Counted from the first letter of the stretch, positions 26,432 through 35,107 are shown. The stretch is 64,000 nucleotides of DNA from Streptomyces caelestis (GCF_014205255.1 NZ_JACHNE010000001.1:8742001-8806000), one strand, 5' to 3'. Numbers and translations are program-made. Notes: generated by a model not told the origin, from the sequence alone.

Positions 26432-27637
26432 ATGTTACGCACTCTCAGACGCAGCCTCACGGCTGTCGGGCTGTCCCTCGCGACGGCCCTGACCGGCTCA
26501 CTTCTCGCGGCCGGAGCGGGCACACCGGCCCACGCCGCCGTCCCGGCCACGATCCCTCTGAAGATCACCAACAACTCGGCCCGCGGCGAGCAGGTGTACA
26601 TCTACAACCTCGGCACCGAACTGTCGACCGGCCGGCAGGGCTGGGCCGACGCGAACGGCACGTTCCACACCTGGCCGGCGGGCGGGAACCCGCCGACTCC
26701 CGCGCCGGACGCCGCGATCCCGGGCCCGGCAGCGGGCCAGTCGACAACGATCCGCCTGCCGAAGTTCTCCGGCCGCGTGTACTTCTCCTACGGCCAGAAA
26801 CTGGTGTTCAAGCTCACCACTGGAGGCCTGGTCCAGCCCGCCGTACAGAACCCGGCCGACCCGAACCGGAACATCCTGTTCAACTGGTCGGAGTACACCC
26901 TCAACGACTCCGGCCTGTGGATCAACAGCACACAGGTCGACATGTTCTCCGCGCCGTACGCCGTCGGCCTGCAGCGAGCGAACGGTGACACCGTAAGCAC
27001 CGGCCGGCTCAAGCCCGGCGGATACAACGGCTTCTTCAACGCCCTCAGAGGACAACCCGGAGGCTGGGCCAACCTGATCCAGACCCGCCCCGACGGCACT
27101 GTACTGCGCGCCCTGTCGCCACTGTACGGTCTGGAGACGGGAGCGCTGCCGGCCTCGGTGATGGACGACTACATCAACCGCGTCTGGCAGAAGTACTCCA
27201 CCTCCACGCTGACGGTGACGCCGTTCGCCGACCAGCCCGACACCAAGTACTACGGCCGGGTCTCCGGCGGCGTCATGAACTTCACCAACAACGCCGGCAC
27301 CACCGTCACCAGCTTCCAGAAGCCGGACGCCTCCTCCGTCTTCGGCTGCCACAGAAAGCTCGACGCGCCGAACGACCAGGTCCGTGGCCCGATCTCACGC
27401 ACCCTGTGCGCCGGCTTCAACCGCTCCACCCTGCTGGCCAATCCCCACCAGCCCGACTCCAGCGCCGACGCCTTCTACAAGGACAACGTCACCAACCACT
27501 ACGCCCGCAAGATCCACGCCCGGACGGCCGACGGCAAGGCATACGCCTTCGCCTTCGACGACGTGGGCCACCACGAGTCCCTCGTCCACGACGGCAACCC
27601 TCGCCAGGCCTACCTCACCCTGGATCCCCTCAACTGA
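26432..27637 (+). CDS. Secreted GH64 beta-1,3-glucanase
   Basis: A 401-residue secreted protein. The signal peptide (RRSLTAVGLSLATALTGSLL, then AHAA) is cleaved near residue 36. The mature part starts VPATIPLKITNNSARGEQVY, a thaumatin-like beta-sandwich characteristic of the laminaripentaose-producing GH64 family. Further family segments are GRVYFSYGQKLVFKL, NWSEYTLNDSGLWINSTQVD, and TLCAGFNRSTLL, and the end is FAFDDVGHHESLVHDGNPRQ. GH64 enzymes cut fungal and plant callose beta-1,3-glucan. The second codon is TTA (ATGTTACGC), implying bldA control. It follows the NRPS gene by 107 bp, has its own operator-bearing promoter, and may be functionally tied to an antifungal role of the cluster; that link is inference. 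Confidence 0.88.
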   Translation: MLRTLRRSLTAVGLSLATALTGSLLAAGAGTPAHAAVPATIPLKITNNSARGEQVYIYNLGTELSTGRQGWADANGTFHTWPAGGNPPTPAPDAAIPGPAAGQSTTIRLPKFSGRVYFSYGQKLVFKLTTGGLVQPAVQNPADPNRNILFNWSEYTLNDSGLWINSTQVDMFSAPYAVGLQRANGDTVSTGRLKPGGYNGFFNALRGQPGGWANLIQTRPDGTVLRALSPLYGLETGALPASVMDDYINRVWQKYSTSTLTVTPFADQPDTKYYGRVSGGVMNFTNNAGTTVTSFQKPDASSVFGCHRKLDAPNDQVRGPISRTLCAGFNRSTLLANPHQPDSSADAFYKDNVTNHYARKIHARTADGKAYAFAFDDVGHHESLVHDGNPRQAYLTLDPLN

Positions 27638-28120
27638 CCTGCCCCCGAGGCGGTCGTGGTCTGACATCCCTCGGCGTGTGGTGCACCTGGCCACCCTCGG
27701 CCGGCGCCCGCGCGATCTCGGCCTCACACAGCAGCACGTCGCATCCCTCGGCCGGCTGTGTGAGGCTCGGGCACGGTGCGGTGTCCCCGGAGTACACCAG
27801 CGACCTGCCGGCCGTTTCGACGCGCACGGTGAACGCCGGGACGCCGTGCGCCGCCGCCCGGCTGGTCAGCCGCGGCGAGCCGATGGTCACCTGATGCCCG
27901 TCGTGCAACTCCGTGACGGCGAAGGAGGATTCGATCGGGCTGCGGGCCGCTGTGTGGGTGAGGAACCCGGCCGGCCGGCGATTCCCGGCGGGCCGTAGAG
28001 GGGAATCGGTGCTGTCAGGCGGACGTCCGCGTACAGGGTGCCGTAGTACGCGGTGAGCAGGTCAGCACTGTGATCGGCGTGCGGGTGGGAGATCCAGCTC
28101 GCGTCGAGCTCGTCAGCGGC
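27630..28120 (-). pseudogene. MBL-fold metallo-hydrolase remnant
   Basis: A broken metallo-beta-lactamase-fold hydrolase on the minus strand. Near 28110-28040 one frame reads LDASWISHPHADHSADLL, including the metal-binding HxHxDH, then YYGTLYADVRLTAPIPLYG. Near 27970 the frame shifts and continues as ESSFAVTELHDGHQVTIG, FTVRVETAGRSLVYSGDTA and CDVLLCEAEI. The stop comes shortly after HHTPRD, where the family would continue another 40-50 residues. The N-terminal start region is also missing. It lies at the right border of the biosynthetic operon, converging on GH64 with an 8-bp overlap. Confidence 0.65.
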
Positions 28121-28277
28121 ATGTGCCGCTGGAGCGGGCCGAGCGTCCCGCTCCCCGCATCACCTCGTATGGTGCAGGAGGGCCTGGGCGTCATCCTGGC
28201 GGTGCGCAGCATTCCGTTGGTGCTCTGGCGGCTTCGCCCGCCGCGTGAAGGCGGCAGGCGGCTGCCCCACGCACCCG

Positions 28278-28937
28278 TCAGGGGCGGGCGTCTTCGGACG
28301 GTGCCTCGGCCTCGGCTTCGGGCGCGGCCGCCGGCTCCGACGCGGGGGCGGTGTAGAAGACGGATCGGCCCTGCTTGCTGCGTTCGGCCTGGCTCTTGGC
28401 CACGAGTCCCTCGAGCGTGACGCGCACGACCTTGGCCGCGATGTCGCGATCGGGGTGAGCCTGGTTGAGCGCCGCGGAGACTTCCGCAGCGGAGCGCGGC
28501 TCCTTCTGCTCGGCGAGGTGGCGGCGAATGAGCTCGACCAGGGTGGGCTGGGCCGCCTTCGCGGCGCCCGCGGCCTTGGCCTCGGGCTTCCTGGCTGCCT
28601 TCTTCCGCGGCCGCGTGCTGGACTTGCGTGCCTCCTGCTTCCCGCCGGGCATGGCGTCGGCGTCCGCCCTCCGCGCCTTCTTGCGCCGGGGAGAGGGCAC
28701 CGCGGCGCTCTGATTCTCGGCTGCGGGCTCGGCAGCCGGGGCAGTCGTGATGCCGAGTGCCTGCTGCATGTTCACCAGCACGGCGTGGTCACGCTGCAGG
28801 GCGGCGAGCTGCTCCTGCAGAGAGGCGATCTCCGCACTGATCCGTTCCTGCTCCTTGACGTTCGCCTCGAGGTCGCCGGACACCTGGGCGATGTACTGCG
28901 ATGCCAGTTCAGTGGCGGGAGTTGTTGTCTCGGGCAT
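28278..28937 (-). CDS. Coiled-coil / basic linker / winged-helix protein
   Basis: A 219-residue cytoplasmic protein with a GAGGAAAGG ribosome site. Residues 15-60 form a coiled coil (EANVKEQERISAEIASLQEQ). Residues 75-130 are a Lys/Arg/Ala/Pro-rich segment (SPRRKKARRADADAMPGGKQ) like a histone-tail DNA-binding region. Residues 130-195 look like a winged helix: LVELIRRHLAEQKEPRSAAE, then DIAAKVVRVTLEGLVAKSQ and GRSVFYTAP. An acidic tail closes it. The organisation suggests a nucleoid or silencing-type DNA-binding regulator present widely in Streptomyces. I infer DNA binding; no target is evident. Confidence 0.65.
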   Translation of the reverse strand: MPETTTPATELASQYIAQVSGDLEANVKEQERISAEIASLQEQLAALQRDHAVLVNMQQALGITTAPAAEPAAENQSAAVPSPRRKKARRADADAMPGGKQEARKSSTRPRKKAARKPEAKAAGAAKAAQPTLVELIRRHLAEQKEPRSAAEVSAALNQAHPDRDIAAKVVRVTLEGLVAKSQAERSKQGRSVFYTAPASEPAAAPEAEAEAPSEDARP

Positions 28938-29107
28938 GGTGCTGACCTTTCCTCGGCGAGTGGCCGTGCTGCGTGTGATGGTACGGACAAGCGGAGCCGG
29001 TTGTTCGCACCAAGTTGTGTCACATGCCCGGCGTCGGCCTCAAGGTGGCGGTCTGCGGGCGGCAACGAGGCTGTACGCGCGGCAGTGGGCTCGCGAGGAG
29101 ACAGGCC

Positions 29108-29974
29108 CTAAGCGTCCCGGTATCGGTCCCGGACCTCGGGGCGTTGCTGGAAGCCGGCTGACTGGTAAGTGGCGACGGCGCCGACGTTGGAGCTGGGGGT
29201 GCAGACGATCGCGCTCGACGAACCCAGCTCCTGGAGTGCGGCCGCCGCGGCGACGCTGATCGCCTTGCCGTAGCCGTGACCGCGGTGCTCCCGGTGCACG
29301 CCCATCGGTTCGAGCAGTCCGGGCCGCCCCGGACCGGCCGACCACACCGTCACCGACGCCACAGCGTTGCCCTGGCGGTCGTAGGCGACCAGACACCGGG
29401 CGTCGGCGTACGGCAATCCGGCCGCCATCGCGTGCCAGCGCTCGTCCGTGAACGTCGACCCGTCGAACGCTGACCGATGCACGGTGGCGAACACGTGCGC
29501 CTGCTCCGGCCCGACGACCTCGATCCGCACGCCTGGTTCCTCCACCGGCTCTGTGAGGTCACGGCGCAGCGGCGTCCATGGCTCGTCGAGGTTCCAGCCG
29601 TCCTCGCACAGCAGATCCTGGACCAGTGCACCCGCCGGCGCCTCGATGCTCACCTTTCCCTCGGGCAGCACGCCGCGCTCCGGCTCGGTCACGTCGGCAA
29701 CCAACTGCTGCGCCAGCTCCGTGTCCCGCTGAGCGTCCGGCGCGATCGTCAGCCGCAACAGGCCGGGCCCGTCCAGCAGCCCTACGGCGAGAATCCGCCC
29801 GTCCCGGCTCCACGTCCTGACCGCCTCGGAGGTCGCTTCCGCACCTGACCGCCAGAACCAGCCCAGATCCCCCGGATGCAGTTGCATCGGCGCCCCGTCG
29901 TACTGCCACTCCCGCAGCACGCCCACAGCCTCGCCCAGCCCGTCGACTCCCGGCTCGCCCAACACGATCGTCAT
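29108..29974 (-). CDS. GNAT-family N-acetyltransferase
   Basis: A 288-residue protein started at the ATG 29972-29974 (MTIVLGEPGVDGLGEAVGVL). The C-terminal half is a classical GNAT domain: EVVGPEQAHVFATVHRSAF, DARCLVAYDRQGNAVASVTV, then the acetyl-CoA loop MGVHREHRGHGYGKAISVA with R/Q-x-x-G-x-G/A as HRGHGYG. TPSSNVGAVATYQSAGF closes the fold. The N-terminal half (residues 1-140) is probably a second, degenerate GNAT-like domain, as in tandem acetyltransferases. The substrate is unknown. The gene stands alone and is divergent from the EEP-domain gene. Confidence 0.85.
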   Translation of the reverse strand: MTIVLGEPGVDGLGEAVGVLREWQYDGAPMQLHPGDLGWFWRSGAEATSEAVRTWSRDGRILAVGLLDGPGLLRLTIAPDAQRDTELAQQLVADVTEPERGVLPEGKVSIEAPAGALVQDLLCEDGWNLDEPWTPLRRDLTEPVEEPGVRIEVVGPEQAHVFATVHRSAFDGSTFTDERWHAMAAGLPYADARCLVAYDRQGNAVASVTVWSAGPGRPGLLEPMGVHREHRGHGYGKAISVAAAAALQELGSSSAIVCTPSSNVGAVATYQSAGFQQRPEVRDRYRDA

Positions 29975-30150
29975 ACCCCCGATCACACAGCACCGCACCG
30001 ACAGTCCGCACCCGCTTTCCGACCCGCCAGGGAGGGCTCCAGCCACACTCACCGTTCGCGCGCGGGGTCGGAAGCACGTGTGGCTGAACGTCCCGTCCCA
30101 TAATCTCGTTCTTGCAGACGTCAGATGCCAGTGTGTGCGTGGGGGAGGCG

Positions 30151-30990
30151 ATGGTGTTCGAGAGGAGCACGCGGTTGCTTGCGGGTGCCATGGCCGTGGC
30201 GTGTGTGGTGCTCGTCGGCCCCAGCGCACCGGGCAGTGGTCTCTTCGGCAAGTCGCTGCCTGTGGCTGCCGTCAGGGACGTGGTCCCGAACCGGGTCATG
30301 ACGTGGAACATCTGTAATCCCTGCGAGGTGAGCAACGTCGACCGGGCGGCGGAGATCGCCGCGTATGCGCCCCAGGTCATCGGTCTGCAGGAAGCGTGTG
30401 TGCGGGACGTCGAGAGGATCCGGGAGTATCTGGAGGTCCTTCACGGGCTGGTCTACCACGTGGAGTACGGCATGGTTCTCCGGGACTGGGGGCGCTGCGG
30501 GGGAGTGCCGTGGAGTCCGGGGGCCTTCGGCCAGGCGGTACTCTCGGCGGCACCGATGACAGACCGCGTCCACGTGGAATACCCCGAGGGCGGATCCGAG
30601 GACCGTGGGTACATGGCAGTCACGACCACGGTGGGCGGCCAGCGGGTCCGGGTCTTCAACACACACCTCGCCCAACGACGTCAGGAGGCGGTCCGGGCAG
30701 ACCAGATCGGGGTGCTGGCCACAGAAGTCGCCCGGCACGACCGTGCCGTCGTCCTCGGCGACTTCAACGCCGTGCCGGATGCTCCCGAGCTCACCCGGAT
30801 GTGGGAACTGGCCACGGATACAGACCCTCGGTGTCGTCCCTCGCCCGCCGGTGCCTGCGAGCCGACGACCGACTGGCACAGCAAGTTCGACTACGTCTTT
30901 CTGCGGGCCATCACCTCGCTCAAGCACCGCGTGCAGCCCACCTCGTCCTCGGACCACCACCTGCTGTACACCGACCTGAACCCTGCTTGA
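30151..30990 (+). CDS. Secreted endonuclease/exonuclease/phosphatase-family protein
   Basis: A 279-residue protein started at 30151 behind GGGGGAGG. The N-terminus has a hydrophobic signal (LLAGAMAVACVVLVGPSAPG). EEP-fold catalytic motifs appear in order: MTWNIC (Asn), QVIGLQEAC (metal Glu), RVRVFNTHLAQRRQ (His), VVLGDFNAVPD (Asp/Asn), and SSSDHHLLYTDL (Asp-His). These residues hydrolyse phosphodiesters with Mg2+. Secreted members include extracellular nucleases and sphingomyelinase-like phosphodiesterases, and the substrate cannot be read from sequence. Two cysteine pairs (CNPC, and RC...AC near residues 235-243) may form disulphides. Confidence 0.85.
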   Translation: MVFERSTRLLAGAMAVACVVLVGPSAPGSGLFGKSLPVAAVRDVVPNRVMTWNICNPCEVSNVDRAAEIAAYAPQVIGLQEACVRDVERIREYLEVLHGLVYHVEYGMVLRDWGRCGGVPWSPGAFGQAVLSAAPMTDRVHVEYPEGGSEDRGYMAVTTTVGGQRVRVFNTHLAQRRQEAVRADQIGVLATEVARHDRAVVLGDFNAVPDAPELTRMWELATDTDPRCRPSPAGACEPTTDWHSKFDYVFLRAITSLKHRVQPTSSSDHHLLYTDLNPA

Positions 30991-31115
30991 GGCGTTTTCC
31001 GGGACCGCGCCGGCAGCTCGGACCCCATGAGAACGGGCCACCGCCTGATCAGTGCTGCCTCACGTGGTGCAAACTGAGTCGACAAATCAATGTCTTCGCG
31101 GCATACGGGGGAAGC

Positions 31116-32108
31116 GTGTTGCGAATCCACTTCACCAGCCGGGATCTGGAGCGCATCCGGATCGCCGACAGACCCGACCCGCTCTGGGAGATCATCTGCA
31201 GTGTCTGCCGACTGCAGACCCGGGAGGGGCCCCAGGCCTTTGACCTGTGGCGGCGCCGCGTCCGGGAGGGGCTGAGGCGCGGGGGAGCACCTGGGAGGTC
31301 AGTCCGGGCGATAGGCAGCCTGGTGCCGTACGCCAACTACTTCCCGGATTTTCTGACGCCGAGCGGCGAGCGACAGGACCACGCTCTGGAGGACGGAATC
31401 GACCGGGTGCTGGCAACGCCGCGCCGGCAGCTGAACCACGAGATCGGCCTCGTGGCGGCCGACGGCCGCCGTCCCTTCGCCGGGCCGGCCCTGGCACGCG
31501 GCGAGCGGGAGGTCCTGCTGCTGCTCGGCGGGTTGCTGCGGGTGTACCACGAAGCGTTCATCACCCCCGTATGGGATGCGGTGGAGACGGCCGTACGCGC
31601 GGACGTGAGCCGGCGTTCCCAAGCCCTGCTGGCCGACGGGATCAGGGGCCTGATGAACACCTTCCGCCCGATGGCGCGATGGCAGTCGCCCGTCCTGGAG
31701 GCGGACTACCCGGTCGACCGGGACATGTACCTCGAAGGACGGGGGCTGCTCCTGATCCCCTCGTACTTCTGCTGGCGGCGCCCGATCACCCTGTTCGACT
31801 GCTCGCTGCAACCGGTGCTGGTCTACCCGGTGGAGAAGTCGGCGCCACTGGTATCCGCTGTCGGACAGGCCGAACTGTCCAAGCTGCTGGGCTCCACCAG
31901 GGCCGCACTGCTCCAGGAGGCAGCGGCGCGTGCCTGGAGCACCACCTCCCGACTGGCCACACACGTCGGTATCTCGCTGCCCAGTGCCAGCCAGCAATTG
32001 ACGGTGCTCCGCGAGGCCGGGCTGCTGTCGAGCCATCGGGACGGCAAGCACGTGCTGCATGCGGCGACCCCGCTGGGGCGGCGGCTGCTGGGGGGTCGCT
32101 TTGGCTGA
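31116..32108 (+). CDS. DUF5937/ArsR-type transcriptional regulator
   Basis: A 330-residue cytoplasmic protein started at GTG 31116 behind GGGGGAAG. Residues 1-230 are the DUF5937-like sensor part (LRIHFTSRDLERIRIADRPD, PLWEIICSVCRLQ, and DYPVDRDMYLEGRGLLLIPS). Residues 255-325 form an ArsR winged helix: LGSTRAALLQEAAARAWSTT, then ATHVGISLPSASQQLTVLRE and GLLSSHRDGKHVLHAATPLG. The HTH lies at the C-terminus. Such proteins occur as activators or repressors of secondary functions in Streptomyces. The gene directly precedes the secreted I36-type inhibitor, 94 bp away in the same direction, so it may control it. Confidence 0.8.
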   Translation: MLRIHFTSRDLERIRIADRPDPLWEIICSVCRLQTREGPQAFDLWRRRVREGLRRGGAPGRSVRAIGSLVPYANYFPDFLTPSGERQDHALEDGIDRVLATPRRQLNHEIGLVAADGRRPFAGPALARGEREVLLLLGGLLRVYHEAFITPVWDAVETAVRADVSRRSQALLADGIRGLMNTFRPMARWQSPVLEADYPVDRDMYLEGRGLLLIPSYFCWRRPITLFDCSLQPVLVYPVEKSAPLVSAVGQAELSKLLGSTRAALLQEAAARAWSTTSRLATHVGISLPSASQQLTVLREAGLLSSHRDGKHVLHAATPLGRRLLGGRFG

Positions 32109-32202
32109 AGCCAAAGAGTCGTGCGCGGCTGTGACGTTCGGCCGAGGCTGCTGGTGCAGGCGCGGGTGCGGCTGCGGACAAAGCCACTACGGGGAGGCAA
32201 CT

Positions 32203-32598
32203 ATGGGTAAGTTCAGGATGGCTCTGGCGGGCGGAACCGCCGCAGTCGCCCTCGGGGCCGGGCTGCTGGCCGGCGCGGGACCGGCCGCGGCAGGCGCGTC
32301 AGGGGCGGACCGCGCCCAGGCGGCAGGGGCCAGCTACGGCTGTCCCTCCGGGGCGGTGTGCATCTATCCGGGGCCGAGCTGGAACAACAACAAGCCGTCC
32401 CACACCTACTGGAGTGCGGGGGTCCACAAGCTCTACAACCAGTACGGCAAGCACCGTGTCTTCAACAACCAGACCGGCGGCTGGACCGTGCAGATGTGCA
32501 CGGGCAGCAACGGAACGGGTTGCGGGGACAAGATGGGGCCGGGCTGGTACATCGACCAGGACCTGACCCCGATCAACTCGATCTACATCAAGCCATAG
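32203..32598 (+). CDS. Secreted peptidase-inhibitor family I36 protein
   Basis: A 131-residue exported protein behind GGGGAGG. The signal peptide is MGKFRMALAGGTAAVALGAG plus LLAGAGPAAAG. The mature domain carries I36-like elements: GCPSGAVCIYPGPSWNNNKP, a Tyr/Asn-rich core (KLYNQYGKHRVFNNQTGG) and four cysteines (YGCPSG, AVCIY, QMCTG, GCGDK) that could make two disulphides. I36 inhibitors such as SMPI block metalloproteases, but most Streptomyces members are uncharacterised small beta-gamma-crystallin-like secreted proteins. A strong terminator lies at 32654-32691. Confidence 0.75.
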   Translation: MGKFRMALAGGTAAVALGAGLLAGAGPAAAGASGADRAQAAGASYGCPSGAVCIYPGPSWNNNKPSHTYWSAGVHKLYNQYGKHRVFNNQTGGWTVQMCTGSNGTGCGDKMGPGWYIDQDLTPINSIYIKP

Positions 32599-32653
32599 AC
32601 CCCTGGACGCGCAGTCCCACAGACCGACCGGGGACGCGGAACCGGGACAGGGA

Positions 32654-32691
32654 CAGGGCCGGGCTCCTCTTCGCCGAGGGGCCCGGCCCTG
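32654..32691 (+). terminator. Terminator after the I36-type gene
   Basis: CAGGGCCGGGC pairs perfectly with GCCCGGCCCTG over a 16-base loop, 56 bp after the stop. It may also serve the convergent PPOX gene. Confidence 0.7.
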
Positions 32692-32793
32692 CCTGCGCGC
32701 ACCGCCCGCACCAGCCCGGCCCCGGCCGGAATCCCGCAGCGCCTGAGCGAATCGCGCCGGGCTTTCGGGTGGGTCGAATGTCCCGGCCGGCCT

Positions 32794-33480
32794 TCAACGG
32801 GGAGCCAGTCCCCGCTCCTGGGCCGCCGCTCCGAAGTAGTCGCCACCCTTGCGCTTGGGGTCGTCGGTGCCCCAGGCCTGCTCGCCGTCGGCAGGGGAAC
32901 GGTCCGTCCCGCCGGTGTTCTGCCGGAGCGGTGCTCCGACCAGCCTCGGTATGTGCTTCGAGCAGTGGATGTACGCCTCTTCGACCTCGACCTCCACCCA
33001 CATCTGGGGGCGGCGTCCCGGTACGGGGTCGACCGGTATGTCTGGAATTCTCCGGCGCATCGTGTCATCGGTGACCAGATGTGCGCGGCCGTTGACATGG
33101 AGGCCGATACGGTCCTGGGAAAAGTCGATCATCAGCATACCGATGTGCGGGTTCTCCCGGATGTTGCCGAGCGAGGCCATGACGCCGTTCCCGCGGTACT
33201 CCGGGTATGCCAGAGTCGCGTCGTCGAGTACCCGGAGAAAGCCGGGCGGGCCGGCGCGGAAGGTGCTGTCGCACTCGCCGTGACTGTCCGACGTCGCGAG
33301 GAAGAACATCTCCTGGCGGGCCACGAACTCCTTCATACGCTGGTTGAGCCGGTCCAGAACCTGCTCGTCGTAGAACCGGTCGGCGCGGCTGACGGTGCCC
33401 AACTCACGCTGGATCTGGTGCTCACCGTGGCTACCGGGCCGGTCTGCCCGCTCATCGTGGTGCAACGGTCCTCCTGACAT
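32794..33480 (-). CDS. Pyridoxamine 5'-phosphate oxidase-family flavoprotein
   Basis: A 228-residue protein. The ATG at 33480 has no good ribosome site. A TTG at 33465, just behind AGGAGG, is an alternative that would remove five residues. The split-barrel core shows MKEFVARQEMFFLATSDSHG, CDSTFRAGPPGFLRVLDDAT, YRGNGVMASLGNIRENPHIG and IGLHVNGRAHLVTDD, the pattern of PNPOx-like FMN or F420 oxidoreductases. IHCSKHIP near residue 178 is a family C-terminal motif. The substrate is unknown. The C-terminal 40 residues (RQNTGGTDRSPADGEQAWGT) are polar and disordered. The gene converges on the I36 gene. Confidence 0.83.
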   Translation of the reverse strand: MSGGPLHHDERADRPGSHGEHQIQRELGTVSRADRFYDEQVLDRLNQRMKEFVARQEMFFLATSDSHGECDSTFRAGPPGFLRVLDDATLAYPEYRGNGVMASLGNIRENPHIGMLMIDFSQDRIGLHVNGRAHLVTDDTMRRRIPDIPVDPVPGRRPQMWVEVEVEEAYIHCSKHIPRLVGAPLRQNTGGTDRSPADGEQAWGTDDPKRKGGDYFGAAAQERGLAPR

Positions 33481-33633
33481 CGGCGTACGTGACTGGTTTC
33501 GTCACCTGGCAGGCCGAAAATCGCCTCCGGCCATGTACGAGAGACTAGAGCAGACGCCGAATGCACCGGTGCCCAGCCGAAACCCCGTACCGGGGTGGAC
33601 CGGGCTCTGCCAGGCTGACGAGCCACGACTGCT

Positions 33634-34059
33634 CACCAGCTGTTGCTCATGGGTGGTGGGGCGGGAGCCGGGAAGACGACTCATGGGAGGCATCGCGGTG
33701 TTGCAGGGGAAGGACACAGCGCACCGTCTGATCGAGGGCGCCCACATGGATCAGTCGGCCAGCACCGGCTGATCTCTACCAACACGGTGAGCGTCCTGGA
33801 AGGGCCCATGGTCAGCCGGGCCATGGACAGCAGCGACAGCGAAGTCACCCACGTCCTGCTCACGGCGGAGGAAGCTACCGTGCGAGAGCAGCTCGCCCAG
33901 CGGGAAATCGGGTCCCAGCTAAACGCTCACATCGAGCGGAGCCTGCGGATGGCACAGCACCTGGACGAGCAGGCTCCAGTGGGCACCGTCCCTATCCCCA
34001 CGGACAGCCGGTCGGTGCAGGACATCGCCATGCGAGTGGTCGAGGCTGCCGATCGGTAG
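33634..34059 (+). pseudogene. P-loop kinase-like gene remnant
   Basis: At 33640-33690 a Walker A-like GGGAGAGKTT is readable in frame, and the 3' part reads VSVLEGPMVSRAMDSSDSEV, THVLLTAEEATVREQLAQRE, NAHIERSLRMAQHLDEQAP and ends DIAMRVVEAADR. The ends look like the two termini of a P-loop kinase or shikimate-kinase-like protein. The segment between them (33690-33780) does not fit the fold, and a second frame (GGIAVLQGKDTAHRLIEGAH) carries plausible coding. An internal deletion and frameshift are likely. The family is not certain. Confidence 0.45.
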
Positions 34060-34101
34060 CGGAAGCTGCCGCTGGGCCAGCGGCTCCGGGGCCTCGTCCC
34101 C

Positions 34102-34359
34102 ATGGCAGTGGTCTGGGCCCTGGGTGCCCGGTTGGGGTACCGGCGGCTGCGCGCCGGCATCCGGGTCGATCTGCGCTCGCTGCTCCGTCGTCGCAGCCGG
34201 CCGCGGGTCGTGCCGGCCCAGGCGGCATGGGCCATGGTCTGCGCCCTGCTCATCACCCAGACCCCGTGGACGGAACGCACGGTCCCACAGGCGCTGTTCT
34301 GGGCCGGTCCGCTGCTGACGGTGGCGACGATGAGGTTCGACCGGGGCAAGGACGGCTGA
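34102..34359 (+). CDS. Hypothetical small membrane protein
   Basis: An 85-residue frame, MAVVWALGARLGYRRLRAGI at its start, with an Arg-rich stretch (RSLLRRRSRPRVV) followed by a hydrophobic segment (AAWAMVCALLITQTPW) and a second weak one (ALFWAGPLLTVATM). It could be a two-helix membrane protein with positive-inside topology. No clear ribosome site precedes it (CTCCGGGGCC). No family is recognised, and coding is supported only by codon bias. It is convergent with the DUF350 gene. Confidence 0.35.
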   Translation: MAVVWALGARLGYRRLRAGIRVDLRSLLRRRSRPRVVPAQAAWAMVCALLITQTPWTERTVPQALFWAGPLLTVATMRFDRGKDG

Positions 34360-34490
34360 ACGGGACGCCCGCGACAGCAACGCGCGGGCGCGTCCCCCCG
34401 ACCACTCCATGGGGCCGCTGTGACCGGCACTTCCGAACCGGGCGGCCCTCCGTGGCGTGTGGTGGTGGGCCGTCCCTCAGGGACAGCGGT

Positions 34491-34913
34491 TCAGGCGATG
34501 GAGGCCGAGATGATGGCGGACACGGCGAGGTTGCAGGAGGCCGTCACCCAGACCGCAGGATGAGGCTCTGCCTCGACCAGCGTCGCACCCAGGCGCCCCG
34601 GCGTGATCAGGTCCACCACCAAGAACGCCACGGCCATCATCACCAGCCCCAGCAGCCCGAACGCCGCGGTCGAGGCCAGTCCCTTGCCGAAGTCCTCGTA
34701 CGTCGTCCAGATGGACGTGAACACGATGCCGCCGATACCGAGCAGTGCGGAGCTGAGCACCATGGCGGCGTTGCGATTGCGCTGTTCCCATATCTGCCGG
34801 CCGAGCTTTCCGGGCGTCAGCACGTCGACCAGGATGATGCCGAGGACCAACAGGACCAGTCCCAGGCCGCCGTATGCGGTGGCACGTCCGAGTCCGTTGA
34901 CGATGTCGCTCAT
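34491..34913 (-). CDS. DUF350-family membrane protein
   Basis: A 140-residue integral membrane protein starting at the ATG 34911-34913. Four hydrophobic segments are visible: TAYGGLGLVLLVLGIILVDV, AAMVLSSALLGIGGIVFTSI, AAFGLLGLVMMAVAFLVVDL and TASCNLAVSAIISASIA. The two halves each end a helix with a VD-LTPG/ITPG motif, the internal repeat typical of DUF350 proteins. The function of the family is unknown; it is often found beside membrane stress genes. The gene is divergent from the SDR at 35108. Confidence 0.85.
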   Translation of the reverse strand: MSDIVNGLGRATAYGGLGLVLLVLGIILVDVLTPGKLGRQIWEQRNRNAAMVLSSALLGIGGIVFTSIWTTYEDFGKGLASTAAFGLLGLVMMAVAFLVVDLITPGRLGATLVEAEPHPAVWVTASCNLAVSAIISASIA

Positions 34914-35107
34914 GGGGTTGCCGACTCCGAAGCGTAGAGATCGTGAGTGATCGCGGTCGAGGAGAGGCAAAATCTAGCGCACAGGTTCGGCCCACTGATC
35001 GGCGCCCGGCCCTCCGTGAGGATCACCAACGCGAGGACCGACCTTGGCCGCTGCCGGCCCCGGCGTCAGGAGCCAAAGAGTTGCATCGAGAGAACGGAGC
35101 ATCCGAC

